From: Clarkia xantiana subsp. parviflora
Taxonomy: Eukaryota; Streptophyta; Magnoliopsida; Myrtales; Onagraceae
Reading direction: 5' to 3'
NCBI GenBank assembly: GCA_036873135.1
Contig: JAPTYO010000012.1
Span: 13,524,090-13,588,089 of the forward strand
Length of the DNA stretch: 64,000 bases
The first letter of the stretch is position 1, and each line of letters begins with the position of its first letter. The position numbers and the translations under genes are program-made. Below the pieces are notes generated by a model. It was given only the letters and a program-made list of their open reading frames with translations, was not told the DNA's origin and did no database searches. Shown piece by piece: positions 35,917-47,304 of the stretch.

Positions 35917-37043
35917 TATATAAATAAAGGCAAATGTTGAAGGGTGAGACTTGAACCAAGGATGGAGTAATTAATATATGCGTGTAAAACCAACTAGACT
36001 ACTAAGCACTATGCATCATTAGTTTACTTTGTAATTTTTATATATGGTTCTTTACAATTTTTATACGGGGTCATTATCGGTAATTGCTAATATTTTGCTC
36101 TAACTCTGTCGAGTTAAGCGGTGTCCCATGACCCCGTAAAGGACAATGTAGATCCGTCCCTGGGGTAGGATCAGATCGTTTGTAAGATCGGATCGGGGAT
36201 CGTACGATCCTACAAAATTTTACAAATTATTTCACATTAAAAATAATTTATTTCTTTAAAGTGAATACATTACTCAATATAATATCAAATCACTAAAATA
36301 GTATTCAAAAGTAGTTTAGACATTATTAATTAAGTTATACAATTCTAAATAGACATCCAAGTCCAACAAAGTACTAATAACCTTAAATTAGTTCGAAGTT
36401 CAAACTTCTAATTACAAAATAATTGTCTATAACAACATTATCAACTCTATTTAAGTCTTCATCAGCTTCAAATGTTAAACATACGTGATATTTTTGTAAT
36501 ATCATCTAAGTTCAAGTCCAAATCACATTGATCATTTAAGTTATAATTAGTCGAACTTCTACTTGTAAATGATTTGAAAATAAGAATTCAATCACAAAGA
36601 AACGTATGAAGTATCGAGTTAATTATAAGAAACATATATGTTTAATGTATCCTAGGTAAACAAAGTTACTTGATTTATTAGATACATGTAAATGGAGATG
36701 AATAAGAAATACAATATAAATTGTGTTTTTGATATTCTATTTACCAATTAATTTTTTATTATTAAAATATAATTAGAATTATGTCATAAATAAGTATAAT
36801 GAGCCTCCAAATTGTAGTTAGTGGTTGAAATAATAAAAAAAAAACTCAATCTATGTATGATTTTCTTAGGATATTTTAGGATCACGATCCTAGACCGATC
36901 ATGAACGATTCTACGATCCGACGCTCGATCCTACTCTGATCCCTAAGTGCTAGCGATCTTAGAAGCGACCCGGATCGATTTAAACTTGTAAGATCTTAGG
37001 ATCGTACGATCCTACGATCCGGATCACGATCCTGACAACCTTG

Positions 37044-37900
37044 GTTAGCATATATATATATGTATTTTGTCAATTTTTCTTATATAATATATTTGTTATT
37101 GGGTCAGTCAAAACCATCGGAAATTTGTTTTGTCAACTTAGGTTTTTTTGTTTGAATAAAAATAAACATTATAGATGTGTAAATGCACGTGCTTTATGCA
37201 TTACGAGATAGCTTGTCACGTATTATTAGTAGTGAGTTCTTCCGGGTAACTTGTGTATACAAATTTCTGAATTTTGGTACTCACAATTTAATACCAACAA
37301 GTTTCAGTTACGATGTTGCATCCTAAAAATTTGAACTTTTGAAATGATTAGTAAAATTTCATATTAATTTGTATTTTAGTTCAGCCAGCCTTACATAATC
37401 CACACACGTTTTACTTGTGCCGATACTTATTTATTTGGGTTAGGAACTTATAAATTTTGTAAGGTGTCTGACATAAATGAAGTGTTTATTTTTGTTAAAA
37501 TTTAGTTTTTAGTAATTATTTTAGAGAAGTCAATTCCGATGAAACTGACTATTAAATTCGACATCTCATACACATTCCATTTTCATCAACTTACCGAGAC
37601 CGTTACCTAAAGAGCTGGTTACATCCACGCAAATAAATCCCGCTCCGCTGTCACTGAAAATTGATCTACACCACTCTAGTGCAAACTTTTTATTTTGGAT
37701 GTTCAAGTGAGCGTAATTTGACGAATTTATAAAAGTAAAAAGTGATGGATTACGAGTGATTGCGTTGATAAAAATGATTGAAGAAAAAGAAAAATACGCA
37801 TAAAGATATCAAATTTTTAAAAAAATGAAACTTGGGTGTGTTCAAATTAACATTTTAAACTTTAGATACCAAATCTGATATATTTCAGACGGTTCTTTAA
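37044..37900. other. Intergenic, no gene seen
   Basis: AT-rich DNA between the hAT nest and the SUMO protease gene. It must hold the promoter of that gene; a TATTTATTTAA stretch at 37908-37918 is a candidate TATA element. No element or RNA gene recognised. Confidence 0.5.
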
Positions 37901-38296
37901 TAACCCTATTTATTTAAGGATGCTTTTTCCCGGAAAGGAGAGAGGCAGCGCGGTGGAGCATACTAACGGAGTTTAATCGTTGAGCGGCCATTGCTGCAGC
38001 AGACACCTCTCCTTCTTCCTCATTCTTCTCAATCCGATAGTTTTCCGACCCAAATCTCCGCGTCTTCTTCTTTGTCCTCTGAACAGTCCTATCACCCGTC
38101 CCTTTCTTCCTCAATCTTTTCTCCACATCGTATAATTTTCAGGATTTCAGTCATTGCGGAATCTCCTATCAATACTCAAGTTAGGGCTTTCCCTGAGCCC
38201 CAAATTCGCCTCCAGAGTTCGTTTCGCCTCCATCGCGGGTGGGGTTTATTCCGGAAGCTCCATCGTTAGTATCTCAAAAACCCTAATTTCTGAGTG

Positions 38297-38326
38297 ATGG
38301 GCCTCGCCGTCGCTGTACGGTTCTGA
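38297..38326 (+). promoter_or_regulatory. Possible upstream ORF in the SUMO protease leader
   Basis: ATG at 38297 opens a nine-residue frame (MGLAVAVRF) ending TGA at 38326, 33 bases before the main ATG. If the leader is transcribed without splicing here, this uORF would precede the main start and could lower its translation. Confidence 0.4.
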
Positions 38327-38359
38327 TATATTTAAGTCTCGGACGTCTGGTGTCTGCCA

Positions 38360-41300
38360 ATGGGTGCGCTAACGAATCGCAAGCGAGGTGGCGAGTACTT
38401 GAACTTGCTTCCCAAGCATCCACATATAAGTTCTCCTGAAGTTCAATCTTCCAAACGGCTCAAGTCCTCTTCTAAGTACCAGGGGCAGGAATCTTTGAGG
38501 AGCACAGTCTCTAGAGTTTTAAGGTACCCAGAAATCTCGACCAGACCAGGTAGAAAGCTCCATGCCCCTGTTAGACCTCCCAAGTTTGGTTTATCCACTG
38601 CCACAGATCGAGAATATAGGGCGACAACTAGGATTAGAGACTTTGAAAGAGAAGATTTTGCAGCTTGTGAAATTGGTAACGTCCATGTCGGTACAAATCA
38701 GATGCCAGAAAGGAATATACTTTACACCTCAAGTTACTACGCTGAAGGTAAAGAGGTGATTGACTTGGCAGATGATGAAACTCAGGAAAGGAAAAAAGAT
38801 GTTATTTCTGAGGACTCGAGTATAGAAGAAATGGAGCCACCATCTGGTAGAAATAGATTGAAAGCTGTAGATATGGGTGCAGCTAATTTGCAGGGGTCCG
38901 TGGTCTCAGAGTTGAGCAATGAAGTTGCTATTGGAGTGGAGAATGCAGGAAATATGTTAGTTTCTCTTTCAGTAGAGAGGCCTGAGGAATCAAAGGTGTT
39001 AAGTTTGTATGCCTACAAGGAGTTGCTTCAAAAAGCTCTTAGCAGGGATGGGAAAATCAGGGAAATTGAGTTTAATAAAAAACTGTATGAGGAGAGATTG
39101 TCGGTCTTTAAGTTGATGCGCCCAGAGAAAAAACAACAGGTGTTCGTTGTGTTATCGATGTTTTTTTGCATCTATTGGTTGCTCTTTTTGCTTGTTCTTT
39201 GTAATTGCATAAGATGAAGCTGTTCGACCAATGTGCTAATATTTCATTTTCTTCAGGAGATACCGCGTGAGCCTTTTCTTCCACTCACAGACGAAGAAGA
39301 GACTGAGGTGAACCGTGCCCTGTCAGGCAACAGGTACAGGTTTTTTATTAAAAAAGGTTTATTAACTGAGCCTGTCAAATAAATTCAGTAGTTTGAAAGG
39401 GTACTTTTTACTGTAGGAGGAAAATTTTGGTAGTTCACAAGGACTCTAACATCGAGATTTCTGGTGAAGTTCTGCAGTGCCTTAGACCATTTGCTTGGTT
39501 AAATGATGAGGTAATAATTACTTTGATGGTGTTGATTGCCCTGTAATTCCAAGTTTCCTCTTACTCTACAAATGAAAGTTGAAATTTGAATGCTGTACTG
39601 AATGAACAGTTCTGGATAAATCTTCTGTTTGGATGATGTAGAACCTTTTGCTTTGCAGGTGATAAATTTATATCTTGAGTTATTGAAGGAAAGGCAGAAC
39701 AGAGAACCAAAAAAGTTCTTGAAATGTCATTTCTTCAACACATTCTTTTACAAAAAGGTACCGTCGTTACTTTTACCTCGGTGAATAGAATCATCATTCT
39801 TTTTTTAATTTTAGGCTGAATATCCTCTCTTCAGAAATGTGACATTCTTCAATTCGCAGAAAACATAGCTCTGTATATTCTTTTTCTTCTATCTGTACTA
39901 TGGTGGTGCTAGAGCAATCTTTAGTTAATCCTTTATGGTGTATAATGTGCCAGCCGTCCAACTCTTTTTCCTGAACATATTGAACTTTGGCTCTCATTTT
40001 CGTTTGACAGCTTGTTGCCATGGTTTCTTATGCATGGCCGTGCTCCTTATTATCTTGATTGATTTAATATTTTAATTTAATTCCACGGAGTTAATATTGT
40101 TTTGTTCATTTTCTTCTGTTGATCAAAATAATGCCAGTTAATAGGTGGCGGCTACAATTACAAATCTGTCAGACGCTGGACTACTCAAAGGAAATTGGGA
40201 TATAGCCTCATTGATTGTGATAAAGTAATTGTTCTTATACTTTTGTCTCCTTTGAATGGTTATTTACATCCTTTAATTACATTTCCACTTGGTGCTTACT
40301 ACTTAGTCTCACATTCTTGTCCATCTTTTTCTTTCATTAGATATTTGTTCCTATCCACCAAGAAATACACTGGTGTCTGGGCATTATAAACAAGAAAGAG
40401 AAGAAATTTCAATATCTGGATTCTCTCAGAGGGAAGGATCCTCAAGTGCTGAAAGTACTGGTATGGCTTGTTATGTTATGTTTTACTGTTTGCTTATGAG
40501 TTATTTTTTGTATATTCCTATTAAACTTTAGCATATGATTGGCCAGATTGTAAGCACACTTCAACACACACATACATGCATGGATAGATAGATAGATTCA
40601 TATGACTTGTGTAGATGGTGGACATCATTGATAGATTTCGCACCGTATAACCTAGGTTACATTGTGATATCTGTTTTAAACTAGTTAAGGATTTGTGCGG
40701 CAGCATGTCATAAAGGATGTACAGTGTGAAATCTTCACACTGATGTTTCATTTCCTTTTGGAAGTCAGATTCTAGACATTGTTATTGAAGATGAAGATTT
40801 CTAGTCTATTAAGTGCATGTAGATCAAGCCAGAGACTACTCATCCATATGGTTGTGTTTCTATTGTCATAGTAGAGGTTGAAATTTGAATGACATTGCAC
40901 TGACTTTGTTACCAGCATAAGGTGAGGGTTTTGCATAGAATCACTAGAGCATGTTCACTAATGGGAAATACATGGTTTTTGTGTTGAGAAATCCATAAAG
41001 TTGTCAATTGTAGTTTCTTTTATTGGTAAATCATTCTTTTGTCTTTAATTATATATGCTAGGTAAAGGATAAAAATATTGTGGCCAGGAACCTTAGCAAT
41101 ATGTTTTTAATACACACTTGACTGCTGCTAAGTTTGGCTGCTTAATAACTCAGGCTAGATATTTTGTGGACGAAGTGAAGGACAAGACTGGAAAGGACAT
41201 TGATGTGCAATCTTGGCAGAAAGAATATGTGGAAGATCTCCCGGAACAGGAGAATGGGTTTGTTTTATTTATAATTTGCATTTGTGGATATATTTGTGGC

Positions 41301-41609
41301 TTTTCTTGGTGAAACTGGTCTCAAATAAAGATGCTGATAGACCAGACCTTATTGTGTGTTGAACAGGTATGACTGTGGAATGTTCATGATCAAATATGCA
41401 GATTTTTTTAGTAGAGGTCTTGGGCTCTGTTTCAACCAGGTATACCTAACTTACAAGTAGTGAAAGAAAGGTCCATCTGGTTATAAAACCTGTTGTCATG
41501 CTTTTATATCTTGTCTAAGAAAAGCTTGTTGAATTTATGGTTGCAGGAACACATGCCTTACTTTAGGCTGAGGACAACCAAGGAGATATTGAAACTGAGA
41601 GCAGACTGA
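38360..41609 (+). CDS. ESD4: ESD4/ULP1-like SUMO-specific cysteine protease, 9 exons, 498 aa
   Basis: Exons: 38360-39139, 39257-39333, 39417-39510, 39659-39757, 40138-40224, 40341-40460, 41154-41257, 41367-41439, 41547-41609, joining to 499 codons with TGA. The N-terminal half (residues 1-260) is poorly conserved, with VIDLADDE as a SUMO-interaction-like acidic patch. The C-terminal C48 peptidase domain (about 280-498) has the full catalytic set: His in QEIHWCLG, Asp in QYLDSL, Gln in LPEQENG and Cys in YDCGMFM. Length and order match Arabidopsis ESD4 (489 aa). These enzymes mature SUMO precursors and remove SUMO from targets at the nuclear envelope, affecting flowering time and development; that role is by homology. 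The symbol could equally be an ELS/ULP1A paralogue. All splice sites are canonical and the frame is intact. Confidence 0.93.
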
Positions 41610-42301
41610 TTTGTTTTGAGAAGAGAAGAGAGGAGAAAGAATAGAGATGAAGAAGGCAAGTGCCTGCCTTCACCATCGAACTGAGATAGCAGCTTTGGTT
41701 TTGTGAGGATTTGATTTGATTGATTTCATGGGATATTGTTATTACTGCTGTGCTGTTGAAGCCTAGGGTTTGGCTCCTAGAGAGGACTAGCTGTATATAA
41801 CGACTTTTAAAAAGCAATGCCGGATCCATTTGCATATCGCTGGACCCGATTTTGTTGTTTTTTATTCTGTTGTTTTTTATTCTTTAGCAGACCTTATTAG
41901 CGCTTGGTTTTCCCCCTAGACTATACATTTTTTTTTTTGGTTCAGAGTTATTGCGGGCTGTTTTTTATTTGTTGCCATGCCAGGATGACTATACTACTTT
42001 GTTGTATGTTGTTGATCTAAATGATGTTTACATTTTGAAGAATTTAGTCATGATTTTTCTTTTTTCCAGTTTTGTGTGTAAAATCTTGATCTCATATAAC
42101 AAATTACACAAGCAAGCCTGCAGTGGGGCGGATTTTGTTCCCTTTGATTCGGACTTATAGTAAGAGGTTCATACCTAAGTTGGTGTAACTAAAGAAATGG
42201 GCTTTGCTTAATTCCATGAACGGCGCCTTTCCTTTCTATCTATATATATAAGGCCCAAACCGAAACAAAGTGAAAATCCATGCTTTTCATCAACTGAGAG
42301 A
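41610..42301. other. 3' flank of SUMO protease gene and spacer
   Basis: Presumed 3' UTR to about 41900, then AT-rich spacer leading to the U1 snRNA promoter. No other gene recognised; short ORFs are unsupported. Confidence 0.5.
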
Positions 42302-42352
42302 GTACCACATCGGCAGTTTGAAGGAGGAAGTTTGCTGTAGTGTGTAATAAAA
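42302..42352 (+). promoter_or_regulatory. snRNA promoter: USE and TATA of U1 copy 1
   Basis: GTACCACATCG at 42302-42312 matches the plant upstream sequence element RTCCCACATCG at 10 of 11 positions. TAATAAAA at about 42345-42352 is the TATA-like box, about 33 bases further on and about 30 before the RNA start. This wide spacing is what directs Pol II rather than Pol III in plant snRNA genes. Confidence 0.88.
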
Positions 42353-42376
42353 GAGGCGGATGGGACGTTGTGTAGA

Positions 42377-42536
42377 GTACTTACCTGGACGGGTTCAATG
42401 GGCGAACATGAAGGCTCATGGACTAGGTTTGTGACCTCCATTGCACTTTGGAGGGGTGCCTGCCTAAGATCTATCCAAGTGATAGAGTCTACGTCATAAT
42501 TTGTGGTAGAGGGGACTGCGTACGCGCGGTCCCTAC
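42377..42536 (+). ncRNA. U1: U1 spliceosomal snRNA, copy 1
   Basis: Begins GTACTTACCTGGACGGG; ACTTACCTG (42379-42387) is the exact 5' splice-site-recognition sequence. Then come stem-loop I with GAACATGAAGG (U1-70K loop, usually GATCANGAAGG), GTGACCTCCATTGCACTT (stem-loop II, U1A region), TCTACGTCA, the Sm site AATTTGTGG (42498-42506) and the terminal stem GGGACTGCG/CGCGGTCCC. About 160 nt, the normal plant size. U1 defines 5' splice sites in the nucleus. Some substitutions relative to typical plant U1 (such as GATCA to GAACA) leave open whether it is a fully active gene. Confidence 0.93.
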
Positions 42537-42552
42537 CAATTCTAAGTGTAAA
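42537..42552 (+). terminator. snRNA 3'-end box of U1 copy 1
   Basis: CAATTCTAAGTGTAAA fits the plant snRNA 3' box CA(N)3-10AGTNNAA and lies immediately after the terminal stem. Confidence 0.75.
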
Positions 42553-42665
42553 ATTCAGTTTGTATATAGAACTTAATAGCGTTTCTATGGTTATTTCTAT
42601 TCATGAGTTCAAGCTTTGTGATGATCTAGTTTTGGTGGAAACTTAGATTATTAGACAACGAACCA

Positions 42666-42673
42666 GTCCTAAC
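42666..42673 (+). other. Putative unoccupied hAT target (paralogous empty site)
   Basis: GTCCTAAC downstream of U1 copy 1, preceded by the flank GATCTAGTTTTGGTGGAAAC and ACAACG that also precedes the hAT element beside U1 copy 2. It equals the 8-bp duplication around the element 51688-57305. Confidence 0.7.
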
Positions 42674-42824
42674 TCCTAACATCATTTAGACTCGAACCAA
42701 TCCACTAACAGATTAATGCTCGAATTGGTAGAAATATATGGAAAAAAATCACCGATCTAACTAACTTTTGGAACTCAAACACAGAAACATGGAAAAACGA
42801 GTTCCCGAGCCGTAATCACCATCA

Positions 42825-42971
42825 GCGCATCTGGCAGATGCGCCATATCGTAACGGTCAATTATTTAACCGTTACGACAGGCGCATCTGTCGGATGTGCC
42901 ATGTCCGTTGCGCATCTGACAGATGCACCCCAAATGTCTATATAAGCTGAGATGCGCCGGCGCATCTCAGC
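42825..42971. repeat. Second hairpin cluster, five inverted repeats around a TATA box
   Basis: Ha 42825-42843 (GCGCATCT arms); Hb 42849-42857 with 42868-42876 (CGTAACGGT arms); Hc 42881-42900 (imperfect GCGCATC); Hd 42912-42926 (GCATCT arms); He 42946-42971, a 26-bp perfect palindrome with half-site GCTGAGATGCGCC. TATATAAG at 42939-42946 lies directly before He. The core GCGCATCT recurs in at least four of the five. The layout resembles the cluster at 8412-8694 but the core sequence is different. Confidence 0.9.
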
Positions 42972-43050
42972 ACACAATTAAAGTTACCTAAACTCTAAAC
43001 CCAAAAATTTTCTCAAATACTCTCAAAAAATTATCATATTGTTGATATAT

Positions 43051-43166
43051 GTCCAATTGACCTAGCCCAGGGCTGGGTCAGACCCCAGTCGGGGTCGCCC
43101 GGGTTTGGTGACCTCGACTAGGGTCGGAGCCAGCCCTGGGCTAGCCCAGTGCTAGGTCAATTGGAC
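43051..43166. repeat. Nested palindromic segment
   Basis: GTCCAATTGACCTAGC (43051-43066) pairs perfectly with 43151-43166, and CTAGCCCAGGGCTGG (43062-43076) pairs perfectly with 43130-43144. GACCCCAGTCGGGGTC (about 43080-43096) folds on itself. No coding content. Confidence 0.85.
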
Positions 43167-43219
43167 CTAATTGTCCAATTTCGGGTGAATTTTTAAAATT
43201 TGAGACTAAACTAAACAAA

Positions 43220-43447
43220 AAAAAGTTAGAAAAGTATTAAAGGGACTAAATTGAACAAAATTAAAAGTTTATGGTGGATCACGTGACTTGCACATGTTAC
43301 TTAACGAAAAAAATGGACGGAATTTAACAGAATGACCAAAAAAAAAAATATGCAAACATATGAGACCAAAACTAAGCAAAAACAAACATCATGGGCCAAA
43401 ACTCAAAAGTCGTCAAACATCATGGACCAAAAGACATGTTAACCCTT
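43220..43447. mobile_element. Partial copy of a MULE-type MITE terminal repeat
   Basis: Homologous to the right arm of the element 43481-44233 (ATCACGTGACTTGCACATGT; ATCATGGACCAAAAGACATG) and in the same orientation as it, ending GACATGTTAACC at about 43443. No matching left arm found. Confidence 0.7.
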
Positions 43448-43480
43448 TAATTAATGGGAAAAAAAGGTTAAAGAATCTAA

Positions 43481-44233
43481 GGGTTAACAGGTCTTTTGGT
43501 CCATGATGTTTGACCACTTTTGGGTTTTGGTCCATGATGTTTTTTTTTTTTGCCTAGTTTTGGTACCATAGGTTAGCAGATTTTTCTAGTTTTGGTCCGA
43601 CCGTTACATTCCGTCCAATTTTTTCGTTGAGTGACATGTGCAAGTCACGAGATCCACCCTAAACTTTCAATTTTGAATTTGGAGGAATTGACACCCTAAA
43701 CCTAGTTCTTTTTGTATCTTTCTATCATGCTCCAAGAGCACCATGCTTTTGGTACTTTTTTTTGTATTTTTCTATTGTCCTAAATGTGAACCAAAGAGGG
43801 AAATTGATATTATTAATAATATGATGCAAATATTAGGCGTGGTTAAAAATTTCATATTTTTTCATACTTTAAAAGTTTTACATAGGTTACAATTATGTCC
43901 ACCCTAGTAATAAAAAAAGCAAGAGCATGGTAGAAAAATCCGTTCAATTTGGGCGAATTGAACTAGGTTTAATGAGTCACATTTGGGGGAATTGACACCC
44001 TAAACCTAGTTCAATGGGTCAATTCCTCCAAATTTGAACAATATTGAAAGTTTAGGGTGTATCACGTGACTTGCACATGTCACTTAACGGCAAAAATGGA
44101 CGGAATGTAACGGTCGGACCAAAACTAGAAAAATCTGCAAACATATGGTACCAAAACTGGGCAAAAAAAAAACATCATGGACCAAAACCCAAAAGTGGTC
44201 AAACATCATGGACCAAAAGACATGTTAACACAT
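43481..44233. mobile_element. MULE-type MITE with ~200-bp terminal inverted repeats
   Basis: Left arm 43481-43680 (GGTTAACAGGTCTTTTGGTC; CATGATGTTTGACCACTTTT) is the inverted copy of the right arm 44040-44233. AATCTAA occurs at both outer flanks (43474-43480 and 44234-44240), compatible with a target duplication. Long inverted repeats are typical of Mutator-like elements. The centre contains another MITE. Confidence 0.75.
43719..43938. mobile_element. MITE, family copy 2
   Basis: Inverted ends TTTCTATCATGCTCCAAGAG and GCATGGTAGAAAAA. The interior matches the copy at 31617-31854 (AAATTGATATTATTAATAAT; TTACAATTATGTCCACCCTA). It is inserted in the centre of the MULE-type MITE. Confidence 0.8.
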
Positions 44234-44240
44234 AATCTAA

Positions 44241-45846
44241 AAACAGTCTCAGATTTCACATATGTTGAAATTTTGTGTCTCAGGATTAAAATATTAATAT
44301 GAACAGCCTGTTTTAATTTTTGTTGAAATTTGGTGTCTCCGTGTATTTTTTCCTTTCCATTCAATCGTTTGCATCATTAGACTCACTCATAATTCATCAC
44401 TGATTTACTTTTCATAAAATCCCCCCAAATTGAACATCCAAAAGAAATGGTTTCCAGCAGAGAAGTGTTGAGCGATTTTCAGCGACAACTAAGCGGGATT
44501 TACTGGTGCGGATGTGGCCAGCTTCTCAGGTGACGATCCCAGCATGGTGACGGTCCCAGCATGGTGACGGTCCGGCAAGGTGAGGTGGAGAGAGTGTGCA
44601 TGGGAGCTTGAATTTGACAGTCGATTTCGTCGGGATTGGCTTCTCTAAAATAATCACACCGAGACACCGAAAAGCAACTAAAATGAAACATGGGATTGTC
44701 AATATTAATATTTTAATCCTGAAATACCAAATTTCAACATGGATGAAACATGTGACTAGTTTTTAGGTTCTTAACACAATAAAGTGCTTGACTTTCACCG
44801 ATTCCGGCATTGGTACAATGTTGGTGACAAAACATATTTGAACATATTAATTTCATAAAACATTTAATGTGATCAGAGATATAAGTATTTTGGATTTGTT
44901 TTGCTAAATAAACATATTTTAATTGGTATATACAAAAATAGGCACACAAAATTAAAATTGACAAAAATGAGTAAACCATCGACTCCCAGTCGAGGGTTTG
45001 ACCAAAAGTTGTGGTCAAACCCTAGACACCCAGTCGAGGGTTTGACCAACTGCGGTCAAACCCCCGATTGGGAGTCTAGGTTTCGACCTCAAGTTTGACC
45101 AAAATCTTAATTCAAAAATTAAATTTCAGCATTAACATAAACCATTTACAACATAAAAAAGAAACCATTCAAACGTCTAAATTGATCCTAACATTTAATA
45201 CAAACTAGGCGTTGATCATGCGTTACGCGCAAGACGAATTGCCAAACTGTAAATTTTAATATGTAATAATATTGGAAGTAACAAATGATATTATACTTGT
45301 TTTTCCTCCAAAGACTTTGTAAATTATCACTTTCACTATTTAGATCTACATTTGTTCAATAAAGTGATGATTTTACAAAAGAATTAATTACCCCACATAT
45401 TATAGAATCAATGATATCCATGAGGTGTTATCTCCTTTAGAGCCACTAACATTTGATTCTTTACCATCTAACTCCTTTAAAACCAAAAAAATGATGAAAT
45501 ATAAGTATATGACAGTAAACATTCAATAAAAGAGGAGAGAGTCCATGAAAACTAAATATTTTACACCGTTTTTTTTTTATCTCAATATCTTACACAGTAG
45601 AATCAACATACGAAAGGTACATAATCAATAAATCTGATAGTAAATTATTACATTTTGATTCACTTTGTAAATCAATATTTGTTGAATATCTTAAAAGATA
45701 ATGAAAACTTTGAAGCTCAAACATCTTTTTATCATATAACTTCATAAATAATGGTATGCCATGCCAAGCTACAGTCGATTCTCTATACATGTAGTTTTCT
45801 TCTAAAATTATCATCATTGTCTCTTTACCTAGTAATTCTTTTACCT

Positions 45847-45896
<50 letters not shown>

Positions 45897-46740
45897 AATT
45901 CAATAGTAAACTATGACTTATGATCCACTTTTTAGATTTGCGTTAATTCAATATCTTAAAAGAGAGGAAAAATCAGAAGCTCAAACATTTTGTTATCATA
46001 GAATTGCAAAAAACAATGAGTTAATATGTATAAAACAAAACATAATAGTGGACCTTTTTTTTTTTTTGCGAACTTGCAATTAACTCAATAAAACAATAAT
46101 CAACGGAATATGGAACTTTCAGTCTGACTAAAACATATTGATCACACAACTAAGAGAATGAGGTATTCTCAAACTTAAAAATGTCCATCATAAAGACAAT
46201 ACCATTAGATTATGAAATTGCAAAAATCATTAGCTTCACAGCCAATCATACAGGATCTGTTAGGAGTGTATAACCTGAACAGAAATTAACATCGGAGTGC
46301 TTTAGCTCTGTGTCTATTTGGATAAAATTATATAAAGTCGAACCTTATGATCTTGTGATAATTCATTTTACTATCAATTGGCATATAATTATTTGGAAAC
46401 AACTTACAGAGTGAAATCATTCAATTTAGAATCTTGATCAATTAGCTAACTGGTTGAAGCAAAAATGCTGAGTTTACCTACTATTAGATGATGTCGTTTT
46501 ATAAAAAGCATGGATCCCTAATCTAATACACACCGAGAAAATGAATCGAATACTCAAATTTGAAGAGAATTCATGCGTGTAGACTTTAATAATAATAATA
46601 TAATCAAAAGAAAAAACACATTCAAAACTGTAATACACTTTTTTAATTTAGATTTAGAAAAAAAAATGCATAAGTAGACTTGGACTTTGTTTATCTATTA
46701 AGATAAAATGCATAATTATTATATATGTTTCATATGTAGT
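44241..46740. other. Intergenic, AT-rich, no gene seen
   Basis: Contains a short duplication GCATGGTGACGGTCC (44540-44572), a GTCGAGGGTTTGACCAA repeat pair (44985-45050) also found in diverged form near 49115-49190, and a long AAT microsatellite. No coding sequence or RNA gene recognised on either strand. Confidence 0.5.
45849..45894. repeat. (AAT)n microsatellite
   Basis: About 15 uninterrupted TAA units. Confidence 0.97.
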
Positions 46741-46790
46741 AATAATATTATTATCATGATTTGAGCTACTTTTTACAAGCTAATAAATAA

Positions 46791-46945
46791 GAGAGATGAT
46801 ACGGAATCCGAAAGGAGATTCCGACATCCTCCGAATTGTGTCACAATGGCACCTTATGTAATTTATTACAACTTATTGGGTATTTTGATCACCCAGTGAA
46901 TTCGGAATATTACGGAACCTTATTTCGGAATCCGTATCAATACTG
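46791..46945. mobile_element. 155-bp MITE with 9-bp target duplication
   Basis: Ends GAGAGATGATACGGAATCCG and CGGAATCCGTATCAATACTG are inverted repeats (GATACGGAATCCGAAA core, one mismatch). Flanked by AATAAATAA at 46782-46790 and 46946-46954. The homologous place in unit 2 (about 47250) has a single AATAAATAA. A 9-bp duplication suggests the Mutator superfamily. Confidence 0.88.
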
Positions 46946-47304
46946 AATAAATAAATAATATGTGCAGCAAAATAATACATAATAGACTATGATAATGGTT
47001 TTTTTTAAATATTTTTTTTTGGCCAAAGGTTTTTTTTTTTAAATATTGGGTCATCTTAAAATCAAGTTCATTATTAATATAGACCCATTACTAAACACAT
47101 GCTAGCCCAATAGAAAGGAGGTGATGTAGCACGCATGAGGAGTTCGAAAACGCTGACGTGGCATCGTAAGATTTAACCACTATCTTTCCTACTGATTTAA
47201 ATAATATAGAATAATATTATTATTATTATGATTTGAGCTACTTTTTACAAGCTAATAAATAAATAATATGTGCAGCAAAATAATACATAATAGACTATGA
47301 TAAT

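Larger units (their letters stand above)
29837..36162. mobile_element. Inner hAT-like element (level 2 of nest)
   Basis: Ends CAGTGACGAATCCA (29837) and TAGATCCGTCCCTG (ending 36162) are inverted repeats, 11 of 14. Flanks TGGTAGGA (29829-29836) and GGGTAGGA (36163-36170) match at 7 of 8, an 8-bp target duplication. It carries the two Helitrons in its middle. Own sequence is about 670 bp on the left and 245 bp on the right; no transposase is seen. Confidence 0.72.
29789..37043. mobile_element. Outer hAT-like element (level 1 of nest)
   Basis: Inverted ends CAAGGTTGTTAGGATCG (29789) and CGATCCTGACAACCTTG (ending 37043) match at 16 of 17 positions. The 8-base flanks are GTTAGCAA (29781-29788) and GTTAGCAT (37044-37051), 7 of 8 identical, as expected of a hAT target duplication. 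The element's own DNA is 29789-29836 and 36163-37043; the latter contains many GATCGTACGATCC-type palindromes near both its ends. No transposase remains, so it is non-autonomous. Confidence 0.75.

Noticed and set aside
35930..36015. tRNA-like stretch on the minus strand (box A-like TAGTCTAGTTGG and box B-like GGTTCAAGTCTC)
   Set aside because: The T-stem and acceptor stem do not pair, the arm spacing is wrong, and it lies at the right end of a hAT-like element. Treated as chance or as a decayed tRNA-derived fragment.
44500..45098. Small ORFs near 44.5-45.1 kb
   Set aside because: Built from local repeats such as GTCGAGGGTTTGACC; no domain, no splice structure.
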